Positions 34,870-43,868 are shown, counted from the stretch's first letter. The stretch is 64,000 nucleotides of DNA from CAYNVQ01 sp964400735 (GCA_964400735.1 CAYNVQ010000001.1:682001-746000), one strand, 5' to 3'. A program made the numbers and translations. Notes: generated by a model not told the origin, from the sequence alone.

Positions 34870-35811
34870 ATGAAAGTCTTCATCAATTTTTTCCACGGAT
34901 TCAAGAATACGGGAAAAGCCGGCCGGATGGTCGTGCTTCTGCTCGTTGTCAATTTCGTCTTCTCCCTCGTTCTCGCTGTCCCCATGTATCATTCGCTCCA
35001 GAACTCGTTCGGGCAGAGCCTAGTGGGCGAACGTATGGCCGATGGATTCGACTACCTGTGGTGGGAGGAATTCAGAGACCAGGCTGAAGGGCTGGAGCAG
35101 ACCTTCACTCCTTCGATCATCGGAAAGGGTGCCATCCTCAATAACCTGGAAGGCCTGATACAGCTGAGGGTATTCGACCTTCCCCCGGTCGTCCTCATCT
35201 TCGGCTTTATCTACATCATTCTCCACACCTTCCTGGCTGGAGGCATTCTCTACATTTTCCAGAAACAGGACCGTCGATTCTCCCTTAAAAATTTCTTCAA
35301 AGGCAGCGGTTCCTATTTTTTCCGCTTTTTCCTGCTCATGTTGCTCTCCTGGCTGTTCTTCCTCCTCATCGGCCAGGTGGTGAAAGGCGGTCTGGACTCC
35401 ATACTGAACAATGTCCGGGAAACGGCTTTCTCGGAGATAACTCCCTTCTATCTGGGACTGGCCTTTGCCGCCGTGGTCCTGTTCCTGTTCCTGTTTATCC
35501 AGATGGTCTTCGACTACGGCCGCATCAAGATCGTCCTGGAGGAGCGCCGGGATGTCCTGACCGCTGCGGCAGGCGCTTTCGGGTTTGTGTTCCGGCACCT
35601 GAGTTCGACGCTGGGCCTTTTCTTTCTTCTCTTCCTCGTGCAGGTTCTTTTTACCCTGTTCTATATCCTCATTCAAGGACTCATTCCCCAGTCGTCCTTC
35701 CCGGGAATTATGGCGGCGTTTCTTTTCCAGCAAATATTCATTTTCGGTCTGATCTGGATCCGCTGCTGGCTCTACTCTTCCCAGATGGAGCTGTACAGAT
35801 ATCTAAAATAA
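34870..35811 (+). CDS. Polytopic membrane protein, unknown function
   Basis: This 313-residue protein has about six hydrophobic segments, near residues 20-40, 105-130, 150-175, 190-215, 240-270 and 275-300. Cytoplasmic-type basic loops such as QKQDRRFSLKNFFKGSG and VLEERRDVLTAAAG lie between them. The overall layout resembles DUF4013 or glycerophosphodiesterase membrane domains, where regularly spaced helices end in polar loops, but I see no diagnostic motif. GAGGAGGAATGGT gives the ribosome site. It is co-transcribed with the M1 peptidase. Confidence 0.7.
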   Translation: MKVFINFFHGFKNTGKAGRMVVLLLVVNFVFSLVLAVPMYHSLQNSFGQSLVGERMADGFDYLWWEEFRDQAEGLEQTFTPSIIGKGAILNNLEGLIQLRVFDLPPVVLIFGFIYIILHTFLAGGILYIFQKQDRRFSLKNFFKGSGSYFFRFFLLMLLSWLFFLLIGQVVKGGLDSILNNVRETAFSEITPFYLGLAFAAVVLFLFLFIQMVFDYGRIKIVLEERRDVLTAAAGAFGFVFRHLSSTLGLFFLLFLVQVLFTLFYILIQGLIPQSSFPGIMAAFLFQQIFIFGLIWIRCWLYSSQMELYRYLK

Positions 35812-35825
35812 AGTTATTTTTTCCC

Positions 35826-35855
35826 TTGCTTGACAAACCCTTTTTTTGATATAGT
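35826..35855 (+). promoter_or_regulatory. Promoter of the DUF3352-like lipoprotein gene
   Basis: TTGCTT (35826-35831) and TATAGT (35850-35855) are 18 bases apart. An overlapping TTGACA at 35830 would leave only 14 bases, so the first pairing is preferred. The ATG at 35899 is preceded by AGGAGG. Confidence 0.45.
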
Positions 35856-35898
35856 CAACTCCGATATTTTTTAAATATGTGATTAGGAGGCACACGAC

Positions 35899-36894
35899 AT
35901 GAAAAGAATCACATCCATCGGTTTAGTTGTTTTTCTGGCCCTTTTCTCATTCACGGCCTGCAAAAAGGAAGCCGAAGCTCCGAAAGCAGGTACGGCCAAA
36001 GCAACGGACATGCTGAGCCTTCTCCCTGTGGATGTCCAGGGAGTTTTCTTCGTGGATGTCCATAAAGCCATGTCCACCGAGTTCGCCACCAAGATGATCC
36101 AGGAAAACGAAGACTACCAGAAATACCAGCAATTCGTGCAAAAATCCGGTATCGATCCTCAGAAAGACATTTACTATCTCGCCGCCGGTTTGGCCGGTCC
36201 GATCGGAGGCCAGGAACCGGAAATGGCGGCTGTCGTCAACATGAAATACGATAAAGACGTTGTGATGGGATTGATCCAGGAGAAAGTCCAGGAGGAAGGA
36301 CAAGAGCTCCAAACCGAAGAATATCAGGGATACACCATCTATAAAGCCTGGGAAGAGGGAGAGCAGGGAGCATTCGCCTTCATCGACGAATCCAACATCG
36401 TCATCGGAACCGAAATGCCCGTGAAATCGGTCCTGGATGTGATGAACAAAACCAAAGACAATGTGCTCAAAAATGAGAAGCTTGCCGCGCTGATGGAAAA
36501 GACCAACAAAGATGCCATGTTCTGGGGAGCCATGCTCATTCCGGCCGAGGCAATGGAAGAGGCCGCTTCATCTAATCCGATGATGGGAGCCTTGAAGTCC
36601 ATCAATGCCGTGGCCATGTACTTCGATTACAAGAACCAGAACATCGTCGCCGAGATCATGGCCATGAGCCCGGATGCCGACAGCAACAAGCAGGTGGCCG
36701 ATGCCCTGACAGGAATTAAATCTTTCGGCGCCATGGCTGCCGGCGAAAAACCTGAAATCGGCGAGCTTCTGAACAAGATCGAGATCACCTCAGGCACCGA
36801 CCGCGTAACGATACATGCCGAAATTCCCGAAGAATTGATCCAAAAGCTCCAGGCTGATATTCCGAAAAAAGGAGAGGAAAAAGAAGAAAAATAG
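35899..36894 (+). CDS. DUF3352-like lipoprotein
   Basis: This 331-residue exported lipoprotein has a signal peptide with lipobox FTAC (Cys 21). The mature part alternates helices and strands: LLPVDVQGVFFVDVHKAM, YYLAAGLAGPIGG, AAVVNMKYDKDVVMGLIQEK, GYTIYKAWEEGEQGAFAFIDESNIVIG and a lysine-rich tail. The recurring pattern of a residue pair (VFFVDVHK), a helix, then a hydrophobic strand is that of DUF3352/DUF4836 proteins, whose function is unknown. It could be anchored in either membrane: the residues after Cys are KKEAE, giving no Asp at +2. AGGAGG precedes the ATG. Confidence 0.75.
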   Translation: MKRITSIGLVVFLALFSFTACKKEAEAPKAGTAKATDMLSLLPVDVQGVFFVDVHKAMSTEFATKMIQENEDYQKYQQFVQKSGIDPQKDIYYLAAGLAGPIGGQEPEMAAVVNMKYDKDVVMGLIQEKVQEEGQELQTEEYQGYTIYKAWEEGEQGAFAFIDESNIVIGTEMPVKSVLDVMNKTKDNVLKNEKLAALMEKTNKDAMFWGAMLIPAEAMEEAASSNPMMGALKSINAVAMYFDYKNQNIVAEIMAMSPDADSNKQVADALTGIKSFGAMAAGEKPEIGELLNKIEITSGTDRVTIHAEIPEELIQKLQADIPKKGEEKEEK

Positions 36895-37209
36895 CCATAG
36901 CGCTGGCATTCAAAGAGAATATCTTTACAGATAGCGCCTTCTGTTCACCGTTTTGTTCCCCTCTTACAGTTGGTGAATGTCGTCCAGAGATTATATTTTA
37001 ACTAAACTATAAGTGGCAAAGGCCATCTTCCGATCTTCCGCCTTCGACAAAACCTTCGTTTGACGACGGCTGTAAATCTGCCCAACCACACTCTGCTCTC
37101 GACATCCTTTGGCCTTGCCATTAGAATATTTTTATGGGAACATTTCCGCATCCATTTTCGTAGTTAAGCTAGTAGGACGTTTCATGACCTATGGGAGGAG
37201 AGAAACATA
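36895..37209 (+). other. Intergenic region before the DUF4097-like gene
   Basis: I see no gene or repeat family member here. Short direct ATAGCGC copies near 36898 and 36936 may be chance. A promoter for the next gene is expected but not obvious. Confidence 0.35.
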
Positions 37210-38217
37210 ATGAAAAAAACAATACTCGTATCAATTTTTTCATTTTTACTTCTTTTCGCCGGTTCCGGCATGGCTACAGCCAAAGAAATCAACAAGGACT
37301 TCCACCAGAGCTTTGACGTCAAGGAGGGGGATACACTCAATCTCCGTTTCGGAGATGGCGATGTGAAAATTCTTCCCTGGGACAAAAACATCATCGATGT
37401 GAGCGTGCGCTACAGGGCCGATATCGATACCGTCGGAATCAGACTTGGGAGAAAACAGGAATTCGACGTTGAATTCAGGCAAACATCTAATACTGTTTAT
37501 GTTACCGGCAGGGAACCAACCTATGCAACTATAGGATTCCATAACGAAAGAATATATGAATATATCTACGAAATTCACTCACCGGCGTATATCGTTTTGG
37601 ATCTGGACGGAGATGATGGGGATGTGGAAATCGAGAATTGGGCGGCCGAGATCGAGTGCCGTATCGACGACGGAGACATCCGTTTGAGAGACATCGCCTG
37701 TCAAAAAACCACCATTTGGGGTGAGGATGGCGATATGGAGATCGACAACCTCAGCAGTGACCTGACCATCGAGCTGGACGACGGGGATGTCACTCTCACG
37801 GCGTGCGATATGGATCGCTGCCGCGTGGAAGGCGAAGATGGGAAGATCAAGATCGTTCAGTCGAAAGGCTCCTTCGACATTTCTGTGGATGACGGGGATG
37901 TGGTCATGGAACAGATTGAAGCGCAGGGATTGAGCATTATGGCAGAAGACGGAGACATCGAGGTCGATCTTCTGTCCGGCGAAACACTGGATGCCGATAT
38001 CAGAACGGATGATGGGGATATAAACATCGATTTCGAAAGAGGATTCTCCGTTTCTTTTCATGCTTCGGCCGATGATTCGGATTCTATTCGTTTAGACCTC
38101 TCTGATTTAGAAGATTACAGAGAAGACGAGGAAACCAAATCAGGAAGCATAAACGGTGGAAACGGACGGTTGAGAATCCGCACCGCCGACGGAAACGTAA
38201 AGATTACAGAAAGATAG
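37210..38217 (+). CDS. DUF4097-like secreted repeat protein
   Basis: This 335-residue protein has a signal peptide (ILVSIFSFLLLFAGSGMATA) and then a jelly-roll-like entry domain with GDTLNLRFGDGDVKILPWD. At least eight short beta repeats follow, each about 20-24 residues, built on a D/E-D-G-D core: DGDDGDVEIENW, DDGDIRLRDI, EDGDMEIDNL, DDGDVTLTAC, EDGKIKIVQS, DDGDVVMEQI, EDGDIEVDLL and DDGDINIDFE. Such repeats make a right-handed beta-helix. DUF4097 proteins are called putative adhesins, but no binding target is known. The regular acidic turns could bind calcium. GGGAGGAGAG serves as ribosome site. Confidence 0.82.
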   Translation: MKKTILVSIFSFLLLFAGSGMATAKEINKDFHQSFDVKEGDTLNLRFGDGDVKILPWDKNIIDVSVRYRADIDTVGIRLGRKQEFDVEFRQTSNTVYVTGREPTYATIGFHNERIYEYIYEIHSPAYIVLDLDGDDGDVEIENWAAEIECRIDDGDIRLRDIACQKTTIWGEDGDMEIDNLSSDLTIELDDGDVTLTACDMDRCRVEGEDGKIKIVQSKGSFDISVDDGDVVMEQIEAQGLSIMAEDGDIEVDLLSGETLDADIRTDDGDINIDFERGFSVSFHASADDSDSIRLDLSDLEDYREDEETKSGSINGGNGRLRIRTADGNVKITER

Positions 38218-38507
38218 AATATTTTTGTCGCTGCCTGTAACCGCACAAGCGGCAAATGTTTTTCTGGTTCATGTCGGTCATTATTTTCGCAAAGCCTGAA
38301 AGATATCTCGTGCCCCAAAGATTGGCGGAGATCTGTGACTCCCTGTCCTTATCTCATATTTGAATAGCGTGCGATTTATACGTTTTTTCTATCGGGATAA
38401 CCATTTTGACTGTCCCCTGTTAAATTTCTGGCTGACACGAAAAATCAGGTCGACTCTGTCCTCTACAAATGAGAGTGGATAGAAGCAATTCCAAATTGAG
38501 GTTTCTT
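38218..38507. other. Convergent intergenic region
   Basis: Lies between two converging operons. No gene, tRNA or clear terminator hairpin with a T-run was found. Confidence 0.35.
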
Positions 38508-39320
38508 TTAATCTTCTAAGATGTACTCCTTGTAGGAGAAGAGGAAGCAGGCGAGAACGAGAAAGACAGCGGCGATCAGGAAAAGCATGAAGATGGCCGT
38601 ACCGGTGGAGCTGGGTTCTAGGCGGAAGAGCAGGAAGGAGAAACGCCTGGTGGAGGGGCCGGGAAGCAGCGACTTCAGATAGTGAACGATGGTAAATTTC
38701 TGGGTCGATCCCGGAAAATACTGGATCACATTTTCCCACCCGAAGCTGAAGACCAGCCCGAACATGATCGAGCGCTTCAAAACCGTGCTCACAAATGTAA
38801 AAAACGCCGTATAACACATCAGACCCATCGACAAAATCGCCACATCCCTGAGCAGGATGGGATAGAGCGACAAATCCGCCAGATTATTCAGGTTCAAGAC
38901 GATAAAAGAGAAAAAAACCCCCATGGTAGTCATGACTATGGTCAGCACCGTATAGGCCAGATATTTGCCGACGATGATGGCCGACTTCGAAATGGGGCGG
39001 GTAGTCAGGTAGGTCAGCGTCTTCCCTTCCAACTCTTCTGAGGTCACCGATGTCCCATAAAAGAGCGCCAGTATCAGAATCATAAACTGGAGGTAAAAGG
39101 CCATGATCATGTTGTTGAAGATGTAAAGGCCCTCGATATCGCGGGCTATCTGGAATATCTGAGAGAACTTCACAACGAAGGCCATAAAAACCGGCAAAAA
39201 ACTCAGGATGAAGAAGATCTTGGTTTTGCGGACCTTCCTGGAGTGGACGAGGAAAAAAGAAAAAACATCTCTGACCGATCGCATGAAAAAGGAAAACGTT
39301 CCACTCATCGTCTGTTCCAT
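38508..39320 (-). CDS. ABC transporter permease (ABC-2 type), distal
   Basis: This 270-residue protein has six hydrophobic segments and a typical ABC-2 layout: a basic N-terminus ending in the first membrane segment, then ILALFYGTSVTSEELEGKTLTYLTTRPISKSAIIVGKYL, the loop with Glu-Gly-Lys that couples to the ATPase. No substrate-specific feature is visible. Gene order on the minus strand is ATPase, permease, ATPase, permease, each pair overlapping or touching. This one starts one base after its ATPase stops. The four proteins could form one hetero-complex or two exporters. Confidence 0.85.
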   Translation of the reverse strand: MEQTMSGTFSFFMRSVRDVFSFFLVHSRKVRKTKIFFILSFLPVFMAFVVKFSQIFQIARDIEGLYIFNNMIMAFYLQFMILILALFYGTSVTSEELEGKTLTYLTTRPISKSAIIVGKYLAYTVLTIVMTTMGVFFSFIVLNLNNLADLSLYPILLRDVAILSMGLMCYTAFFTFVSTVLKRSIMFGLVFSFGWENVIQYFPGSTQKFTIVHYLKSLLPGPSTRRFSFLLFRLEPSSTGTAIFMLFLIAAVFLVLACFLFSYKEYILED

Positions 39321-39321
39321 C

Positions 39322-40248
39322 TCATTTACCTATCAAGTAATCGAATACTGCCTGAAGATTGTCATCCGGCGAAGTGATCTCCTCCACATCAATCTTATTC
39401 TCCACGAAGAGCTCGGGCAGAAGGCCGAAGAATTTATCCCGGTTGTTTGTCTCCACCAGGAGAGCCTTTGTCTTGGGGTCGAAATGGACCTTCAGGACGA
39501 AATCGTTGCGGATGAACTTTTCGGCCAGCCGCCGCGGATCACTGCATTTGATAGAGATGATATGGGGATGGGTATCGATCAGGTCCCGGATGTAGTGGAT
39601 GTCGCCTTGGGCAAAAATCTTCCCCTGGTGGATGAGGATGATGTTCTGGGTCATAGCCTCGATCTCGGGCAGGACATGGCTGGAGACGACGATGGTCCGT
39701 CCCTCCCCTTCGTATTCCTTGACGAGGCGGATAATCTTGCGCCGTCCCAGGGGGTCCAGGCCGTTTAGAGGCTCGTCCAGGATGATGATCTCGGGATCGT
39801 GGGCGATGGCCTGGGCAACTTTCAGCCTCTGGCGCATGCCGCGGCTGTAGGAGCGGAGGGCCCGGTCCTTATCCTGGGTCAGTTCGACAATATCCAGCGC
39901 TTTCTCTGCCCTGGTGTTGATCTCGTCTGGCAGGAGATGGTACAGCTTGAGCAAGCTGGTGACGAACTGCCAGCCGGTCATCTCCTCGTAGAAGGAATCC
40001 TGTTCGGGACAGAATCCGATCTGCGAAAACAAAGGATAATTGTTCCAGACCTGGTGGCCTTTGATGGTCACGGTCCCGATGTTGGATTTGATCTGTCCGG
40101 TTATCAGTTTGAGAAAGGTCGATTTTCCGGCCCCGTTGGGTCCCAGAATCCCGGTGATTCCCGGCTCGATCTCCAGCGTGACGTCGCTCAACCCCAGGAC
40201 GTTGCCGTACCACTTGGAGAGGTTTTTCGTCTGGATCACGGCGGTCAT
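39322..40248 (-). CDS. ABC transporter ATP-binding protein, distal
   Basis: This 308-residue nucleotide-binding protein has Walker A GILGPNGAGKST (about residue 33), a Q-loop at GFCPEQDSF, signature YSRGMRQRLK, Walker B IIILDEPLNGLD and H-loop VSSHVL. A C-terminal tail of about 90 residues (YIRDLIDTHPHIISIKC onward) resembles the accessory domain of ABC-2 drug or lipid exporters. Its start overlaps the stop of the upstream permease by four bases. Partner: the permease at 38508. Confidence 0.92.
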   Translation of the reverse strand: MTAVIQTKNLSKWYGNVLGLSDVTLEIEPGITGILGPNGAGKSTFLKLITGQIKSNIGTVTIKGHQVWNNYPLFSQIGFCPEQDSFYEEMTGWQFVTSLLKLYHLLPDEINTRAEKALDIVELTQDKDRALRSYSRGMRQRLKVAQAIAHDPEIIILDEPLNGLDPLGRRKIIRLVKEYEGEGRTIVVSSHVLPEIEAMTQNIILIHQGKIFAQGDIHYIRDLIDTHPHIISIKCSDPRRLAEKFIRNDFVLKVHFDPKTKALLVETNNRDKFFGLLPELFVENKIDVEEITSPDDNLQAVFDYLIGK

Positions 40249-41120
40249 TTGATGATCTCCACTCCCTTTACCTTACGGTTCAGCATGTAGGCTGCCAGTA
40301 CACACAGGATGCTGATGACCAACAAAGAATAGAGCCATGGGATGTTTTCGGGCGGCCTTTGGTTGAACAGGACCGCGCCGACCTGCTGGATGTTTCTCTT
40401 GATCGAGATCAGGGAGAAATAGGGGCTGCGGAAAATGCCGTAAAAAATCCCGTAGAGAATATCGGAGAATATGTAGAAGCCGAAAATGAAGAGGGCCACA
40501 TATCTCCGATTTTTGCCGATGGAGGAGAGAAAAAGCGTATATAAGGAGAAAAATATCGTGATAAAGGCCGAATAGACGACGACCGAGAGGATGAGCCATG
40601 GGTAGGATAAGAAGAATTGAAAATTGCCCGCGAATATGAGCTTGAAGATGATGAACACGATCCCCGGGACAAGGGTTACGATGAAGAGGAAGAAAAAGAC
40701 GACGGCTGCTTTTCCCAGGAGATAGTCCTTTTTCTTGAGGGGCCGAGCAAAATAAAGCTGGAGGGCGTTGTGTCGGAGGTCGTCCGAGATGAGGCCGGCT
40801 CCGCAGAAGACCAGGATCATGACGATCATGAACAGAAGCCCGTCATTGGTGAAATAGGCCCTGAAATAGGTGGGATTCACGTTCAAGAAATTCGTTTCGT
40901 CCCCCCTGACCATGAAGCGGAAATCTTCCAGCCGTTCGGAGATATAGATCCCCACCAGCCATACGATGGCCGGAATCAGGGTGAGGGCGAAGAAGAATTT
41001 AAAGAATTTCCTTTTAAAATTGAGCTTGATGCCTGTCCGGGTGATCGGCCACCAGCTGAAGCGTCCATCCTGAAGCTCGCCGTCCCAGTGGGTGTATCCT
41101 TTCTCTTTGATGGTCATCAA
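40245..41120 (-). CDS. ABC transporter permease (ABC-2 type), proximal
   Basis: This 291-residue membrane protein has six hydrophobic segments. The N-terminal part (GYTHWDGELQDGRFSWWPITR) is aromatic-rich and cytoplasmic, a feature of a recurring exporter family. The coupling-loop equivalent is GAGLISDDLRHNALQLYFARPLKKKDYLLGKA. A periplasmic loop between the first two segments contains RGDETNFLNVNPTYFRAYF. Start and stop overlap the flanking ATPases by four bases each, so expression is coupled. No direct clue to the substrate. Confidence 0.85.
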   Translation of the reverse strand: MMTIKEKGYTHWDGELQDGRFSWWPITRTGIKLNFKRKFFKFFFALTLIPAIVWLVGIYISERLEDFRFMVRGDETNFLNVNPTYFRAYFTNDGLLFMIVMILVFCGAGLISDDLRHNALQLYFARPLKKKDYLLGKAAVVFFFLFIVTLVPGIVFIIFKLIFAGNFQFFLSYPWLILSVVVYSAFITIFFSLYTLFLSSIGKNRRYVALFIFGFYIFSDILYGIFYGIFRSPYFSLISIKRNIQQVGAVLFNQRPPENIPWLYSLLVISILCVLAAYMLNRKVKGVEIIK

Positions 41121-42028
41121 TCCACTCCTACCACCTCGGCGAAGAGGTCTTCGAGGGAAGTCTGGCTTTTGAGAAAGTGCCGGACCTGGATATTCTCCTG
41201 GGCGGCGATTTTGAAGATCTCCTGGGGATCAGTGCCTGGCGGAAGATAGACTTTAAAAAGTTTATCCGCCGTCTCTTCCACCTGACTTTTGATGCCTTTC
41301 AGCCTGTCCATGAAAGCATGCTCCTCTCCTTTGATCCTCATCTCGTACAGGCTGTATTTGACCTGTTTGAGCTCGCTGATCTGCCCCTGGGCGGCTAGTT
41401 TCCCCTTGTTCAGGATCACCACGTAAGAGCAGGTCTGCTCGATATCCGGCAGGATGTGGGAGGAGATGAGGACTTGAATGTCCTTTTTGGAAGAGATATC
41501 CATGATGAGCTCCAGGATTTCCTTTCTGCCCTGGGGGTCGAGCCCTGAGGTAGGCTCGTCGAGGAAGATGAGCTTCGGGTCGTGGACGATGGCCTGGGCC
41601 AGTTTGAGGCGCTGCCGCATACCAGCGGAATAGGTCTCGAGCATGCGGTAGCGGCTCTCCTCGAGGCCGACATAAAAGAGGACCTCGTGGGCCCGCTTCA
41701 TAGCCTCCTGGCGGGGCATACCGGAAAGCTCGCCCATGTAGGAAGTGAAGGAGACGGCGTCCATGCCGGGGATAAAGCAGTCGTCCTCGGGCATATATCC
41801 GACATAGCGGCGGATCACGTGCTGTTGGGTCTTGATGTCGTAGCCGAGGACTCGGCCCTCCCCGCTTTCTGGTGTGAGAAAACCCAGGAGGATGCGAAGG
41901 AGGGTGCTTTTACCGGCTCCATTAGGACCAAGAAGGCCGATGGCGCCCTGGGGCAAGTCGAGATCCACGCCATCGAGCGCCTTGATCTTCCCGTAGCTGA
42001 AATGGAGGCTCTTGACTTCTACACTCAT
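41117..42028 (-). CDS. ABC transporter ATP-binding protein, proximal
   Basis: This 303-residue nucleotide-binding protein is first in the exporter operon. Walker A is GLLGPNGAGKST (about residue 31), the Q-loop area GYMPEDDCFIPG, the signature YSAGMRQRLK, Walker B LIFLDEPTSGLD and the H-loop ISSHILPD. As in the distal ATPase, a C-terminal extension of about 90 residues is present. The ATG at 42028 has only a short GGAA ribosome site. The upstream side carries the 58-bp repeat at 42141. Confidence 0.92.
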   Translation of the reverse strand: MSVEVKSLHFSYGKIKALDGVDLDLPQGAIGLLGPNGAGKSTLLRILLGFLTPESGEGRVLGYDIKTQQHVIRRYVGYMPEDDCFIPGMDAVSFTSYMGELSGMPRQEAMKRAHEVLFYVGLEESRYRMLETYSAGMRQRLKLAQAIVHDPKLIFLDEPTSGLDPQGRKEILELIMDISSKKDIQVLISSHILPDIEQTCSYVVILNKGKLAAQGQISELKQVKYSLYEMRIKGEEHAFMDRLKGIKSQVEETADKLFKVYLPPGTDPQEIFKIAAQENIQVRHFLKSQTSLEDLFAEVVGVD

Positions 42029-42140
42029 CGTTCCATCGAAATCATCTTCATACTTTTGTCTTCATGTTCCATTCGAAACAGCATGTCTTCTTCATCAGAA
42101 TACGAGTCTAGACAAAAAAAGTTCCATTCTAATTCTTATT

Positions 42141-42198
42141 GGTGACAGGTTACTTAATTATTTATCCGATATGTTCTATAATTTAGTTACCTGTCACC
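42141..42198. repeat. 58-bp palindromic element, copy A
   Basis: A 20-base inverted repeat (left GGTGACAGGTTACTTAATTA; right arm matches 18 of 20) surrounds a loop of about 18 bases. The arms are almost identical to copy B at 43882-43939, while the loops differ. It lies just beyond the stop of the mutase gene at 42208, which itself falls in an extra TGGTGACA next to the repeat. Confidence 0.75.
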
Positions 42199-42207
42199 AA
42201 AATAATG

Positions 42208-43815
42208 TCACCAAATTTTTGCTGCAGTGCCTTCGCCGTAGACCAGGGCTCTGTATGTTTTTTCGACGCGATCCCAGTTAAATTCGCGGTCAAGAGCCCA
42301 GAACCGGCCGATCACCGTGACCACCTGGCCTAGAGATAGCTCCCGGCACATCTCTTCGACCTTGGCCACATAGACGGCTCCGCTTTCCGGACGCTCTCCT
42401 CTCCGCCCGATCAGAGCATGCACGCAGACATTCTCCATCCCCTGCTTTTTGGCCATTCGCAGCAGGGCGAAAAGATGACGTATCGTCCCATGGGAGCTGT
42501 AATGGGAGACAATTCCCAGAAGGTGGAGAGTCTTGTTATTCCTTTTGGCCTCCTCCATGGCCCAGAGAAAAGCGGGATTTCTGTAAAAGCTTTCATCCTC
42601 TATGGCTTTATCGATCCTGACCCGGTCCAAAAAAATGCGGCGGCCAGCTCCGATATGGAGATGGCCGGCTTCTGAGTTGCCGACCGTTCCCGGTGGCATA
42701 CCGACAGCTTCGCCCGAGGAGGTCAACAGGGTATGGGGAAATCCTTCCCAGATGCGATCGAAATGAGGAGTCCTGGACTGGAGAATAAGATTTCCATGCT
42801 CCTCCTCCCTCATGCCCCATCCATCCAGGATCAGGAGCAGGACTTTGCTCTCTTTTTGGTCCTTTCCGGAAAAATTTCGTATCAGGCTTGAGCCTGTCAT
42901 TTCGTCGGGTTTTTGAAGGTCGAGCAACTGCAGGATTGTGGGCGCCACATCGGTCAATTCCCCTCCATCGCGCAATTCCCATCGAGAAGGATCATTCATA
43001 GCAAAATCGGCCAAAACAAAAGGAACAGGATTTTTGGTGTGACCGGTGTTGATGGCTCCGTCGGGGTAGAGCCATTCTTCTACGGTCCCGTGGTCGGCCG
43101 TAACGATCAGAGTTCTTCCTTTTCCCCGGCAAGCTTCGACTATCTTTCCCAGCGCGTCGTCGACAGCTTCGACAGCTTTGAGTATGGCCTCTTGGTCCTC
43201 GATATGGCCCACGACATCCACGTTGGATAGGTTGGCTATAATAACGGGAAAAGAGGGATCATCGAGCTTGTCGCAGATTTGATCGACTATCTCAGTAGCG
43301 CTCATCTCTGGCGTCATGGCATAGTTATCCACCCCTTCGGGTGAAGGGACGATGATTCTCTCCTCCCTCGGGAAAGGATCTTCTTTTTTGCCGTTGAAAA
43401 AATAACCCACATGGATGGCCTTTTCCGATTCAGTAATCTTTAAAAGCTTCATCCTCGAATCGGTAATCACTTCGGCCAGGGTATTTTTGATCTCGCTTTT
43501 TGGTTGGAAGGCTACCTTGACATTAAGGGCCGAGTTGTATTCGATCATGGTGACGAAATTTAGTCGGATGTCTTTGGCTGTAGGAAAATGATCGAAAGCC
43601 GGATCGGTGAGACTCTCGGATATCTCGACCTCTCTTTCTCCGCGAATGTCGTAAAAAATGACAGAATCCCCATCCTGAAATCGCCCAACTGGATTTCCTG
43701 AGACATTCACGACAACGATGGGCTCTAGGGCTTCGTCTTCCTGACCAGAGCGATAGGCCTGCCGGATTGCCTCCACCACGGGAGTATCCATCTTCGTCTC
43801 TCTTTTCTCTGTCAT
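42208..43815 (-). CDS. gpmI: Circularly permuted cofactor-independent phosphoglycerate mutase
   Basis: The 535-residue product interconverts 3- and 2-phosphoglycerate, but the order of its parts is rotated. Residues 14-312 match the C-terminal part of ordinary iPGM, from mid-transferase domain to the usual end (EMTGSSLI, 305-312). A linker follows, then 324-529 match the usual N-terminal part, from KVLLLILDGWG to DRVEKTYRALVYGEG. Together they cover the family once, with no duplicate. Catalytic residues are present in the new order: R58, R61, K132, D200, H204, D241-H242, H259, D331, nucleophile S381 in GNSEAGH, H442, R471, R504 and R510. The Asp after R471 is Arg472. The ATG at 43815 has a promoter at 43840-43868. 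Flanking 58-bp repeats suggest how the rearrangement might have happened. Confidence 0.9.
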   Translation of the reverse strand: MTEKRETKMDTPVVEAIRQAYRSGQEDEALEPIVVVNVSGNPVGRFQDGDSVIFYDIRGEREVEISESLTDPAFDHFPTAKDIRLNFVTMIEYNSALNVKVAFQPKSEIKNTLAEVITDSRMKLLKITESEKAIHVGYFFNGKKEDPFPREERIIVPSPEGVDNYAMTPEMSATEIVDQICDKLDDPSFPVIIANLSNVDVVGHIEDQEAILKAVEAVDDALGKIVEACRGKGRTLIVTADHGTVEEWLYPDGAINTGHTKNPVPFVLADFAMNDPSRWELRDGGELTDVAPTILQLLDLQKPDEMTGSSLIRNFSGKDQKESKVLLLILDGWGMREEEHGNLILQSRTPHFDRIWEGFPHTLLTSSGEAVGMPPGTVGNSEAGHLHIGAGRRIFLDRVRIDKAIEDESFYRNPAFLWAMEEAKRNNKTLHLLGIVSHYSSHGTIRHLFALLRMAKKQGMENVCVHALIGRRGERPESGAVYVAKVEEMCRELSLGQVVTVIGRFWALDREFNWDRVEKTYRALVYGEGTAAKIW

Positions 43816-43839
43816 TGGCGCGCCTGAATTTAAGCCTCT

Positions 43840-43868
43840 ACTATAGAATCCATCCCTTCCCTTGTCAA
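43840..43868 (-). promoter_or_regulatory. Promoter of the permuted mutase gene
   Basis: TTGACA (43868-43863), exactly 17 bases, TATAGT (43845-43840) on the minus strand. The leader to the ATG would be about 18 bases. It lies between repeat copy B and the gene. Confidence 0.65.
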
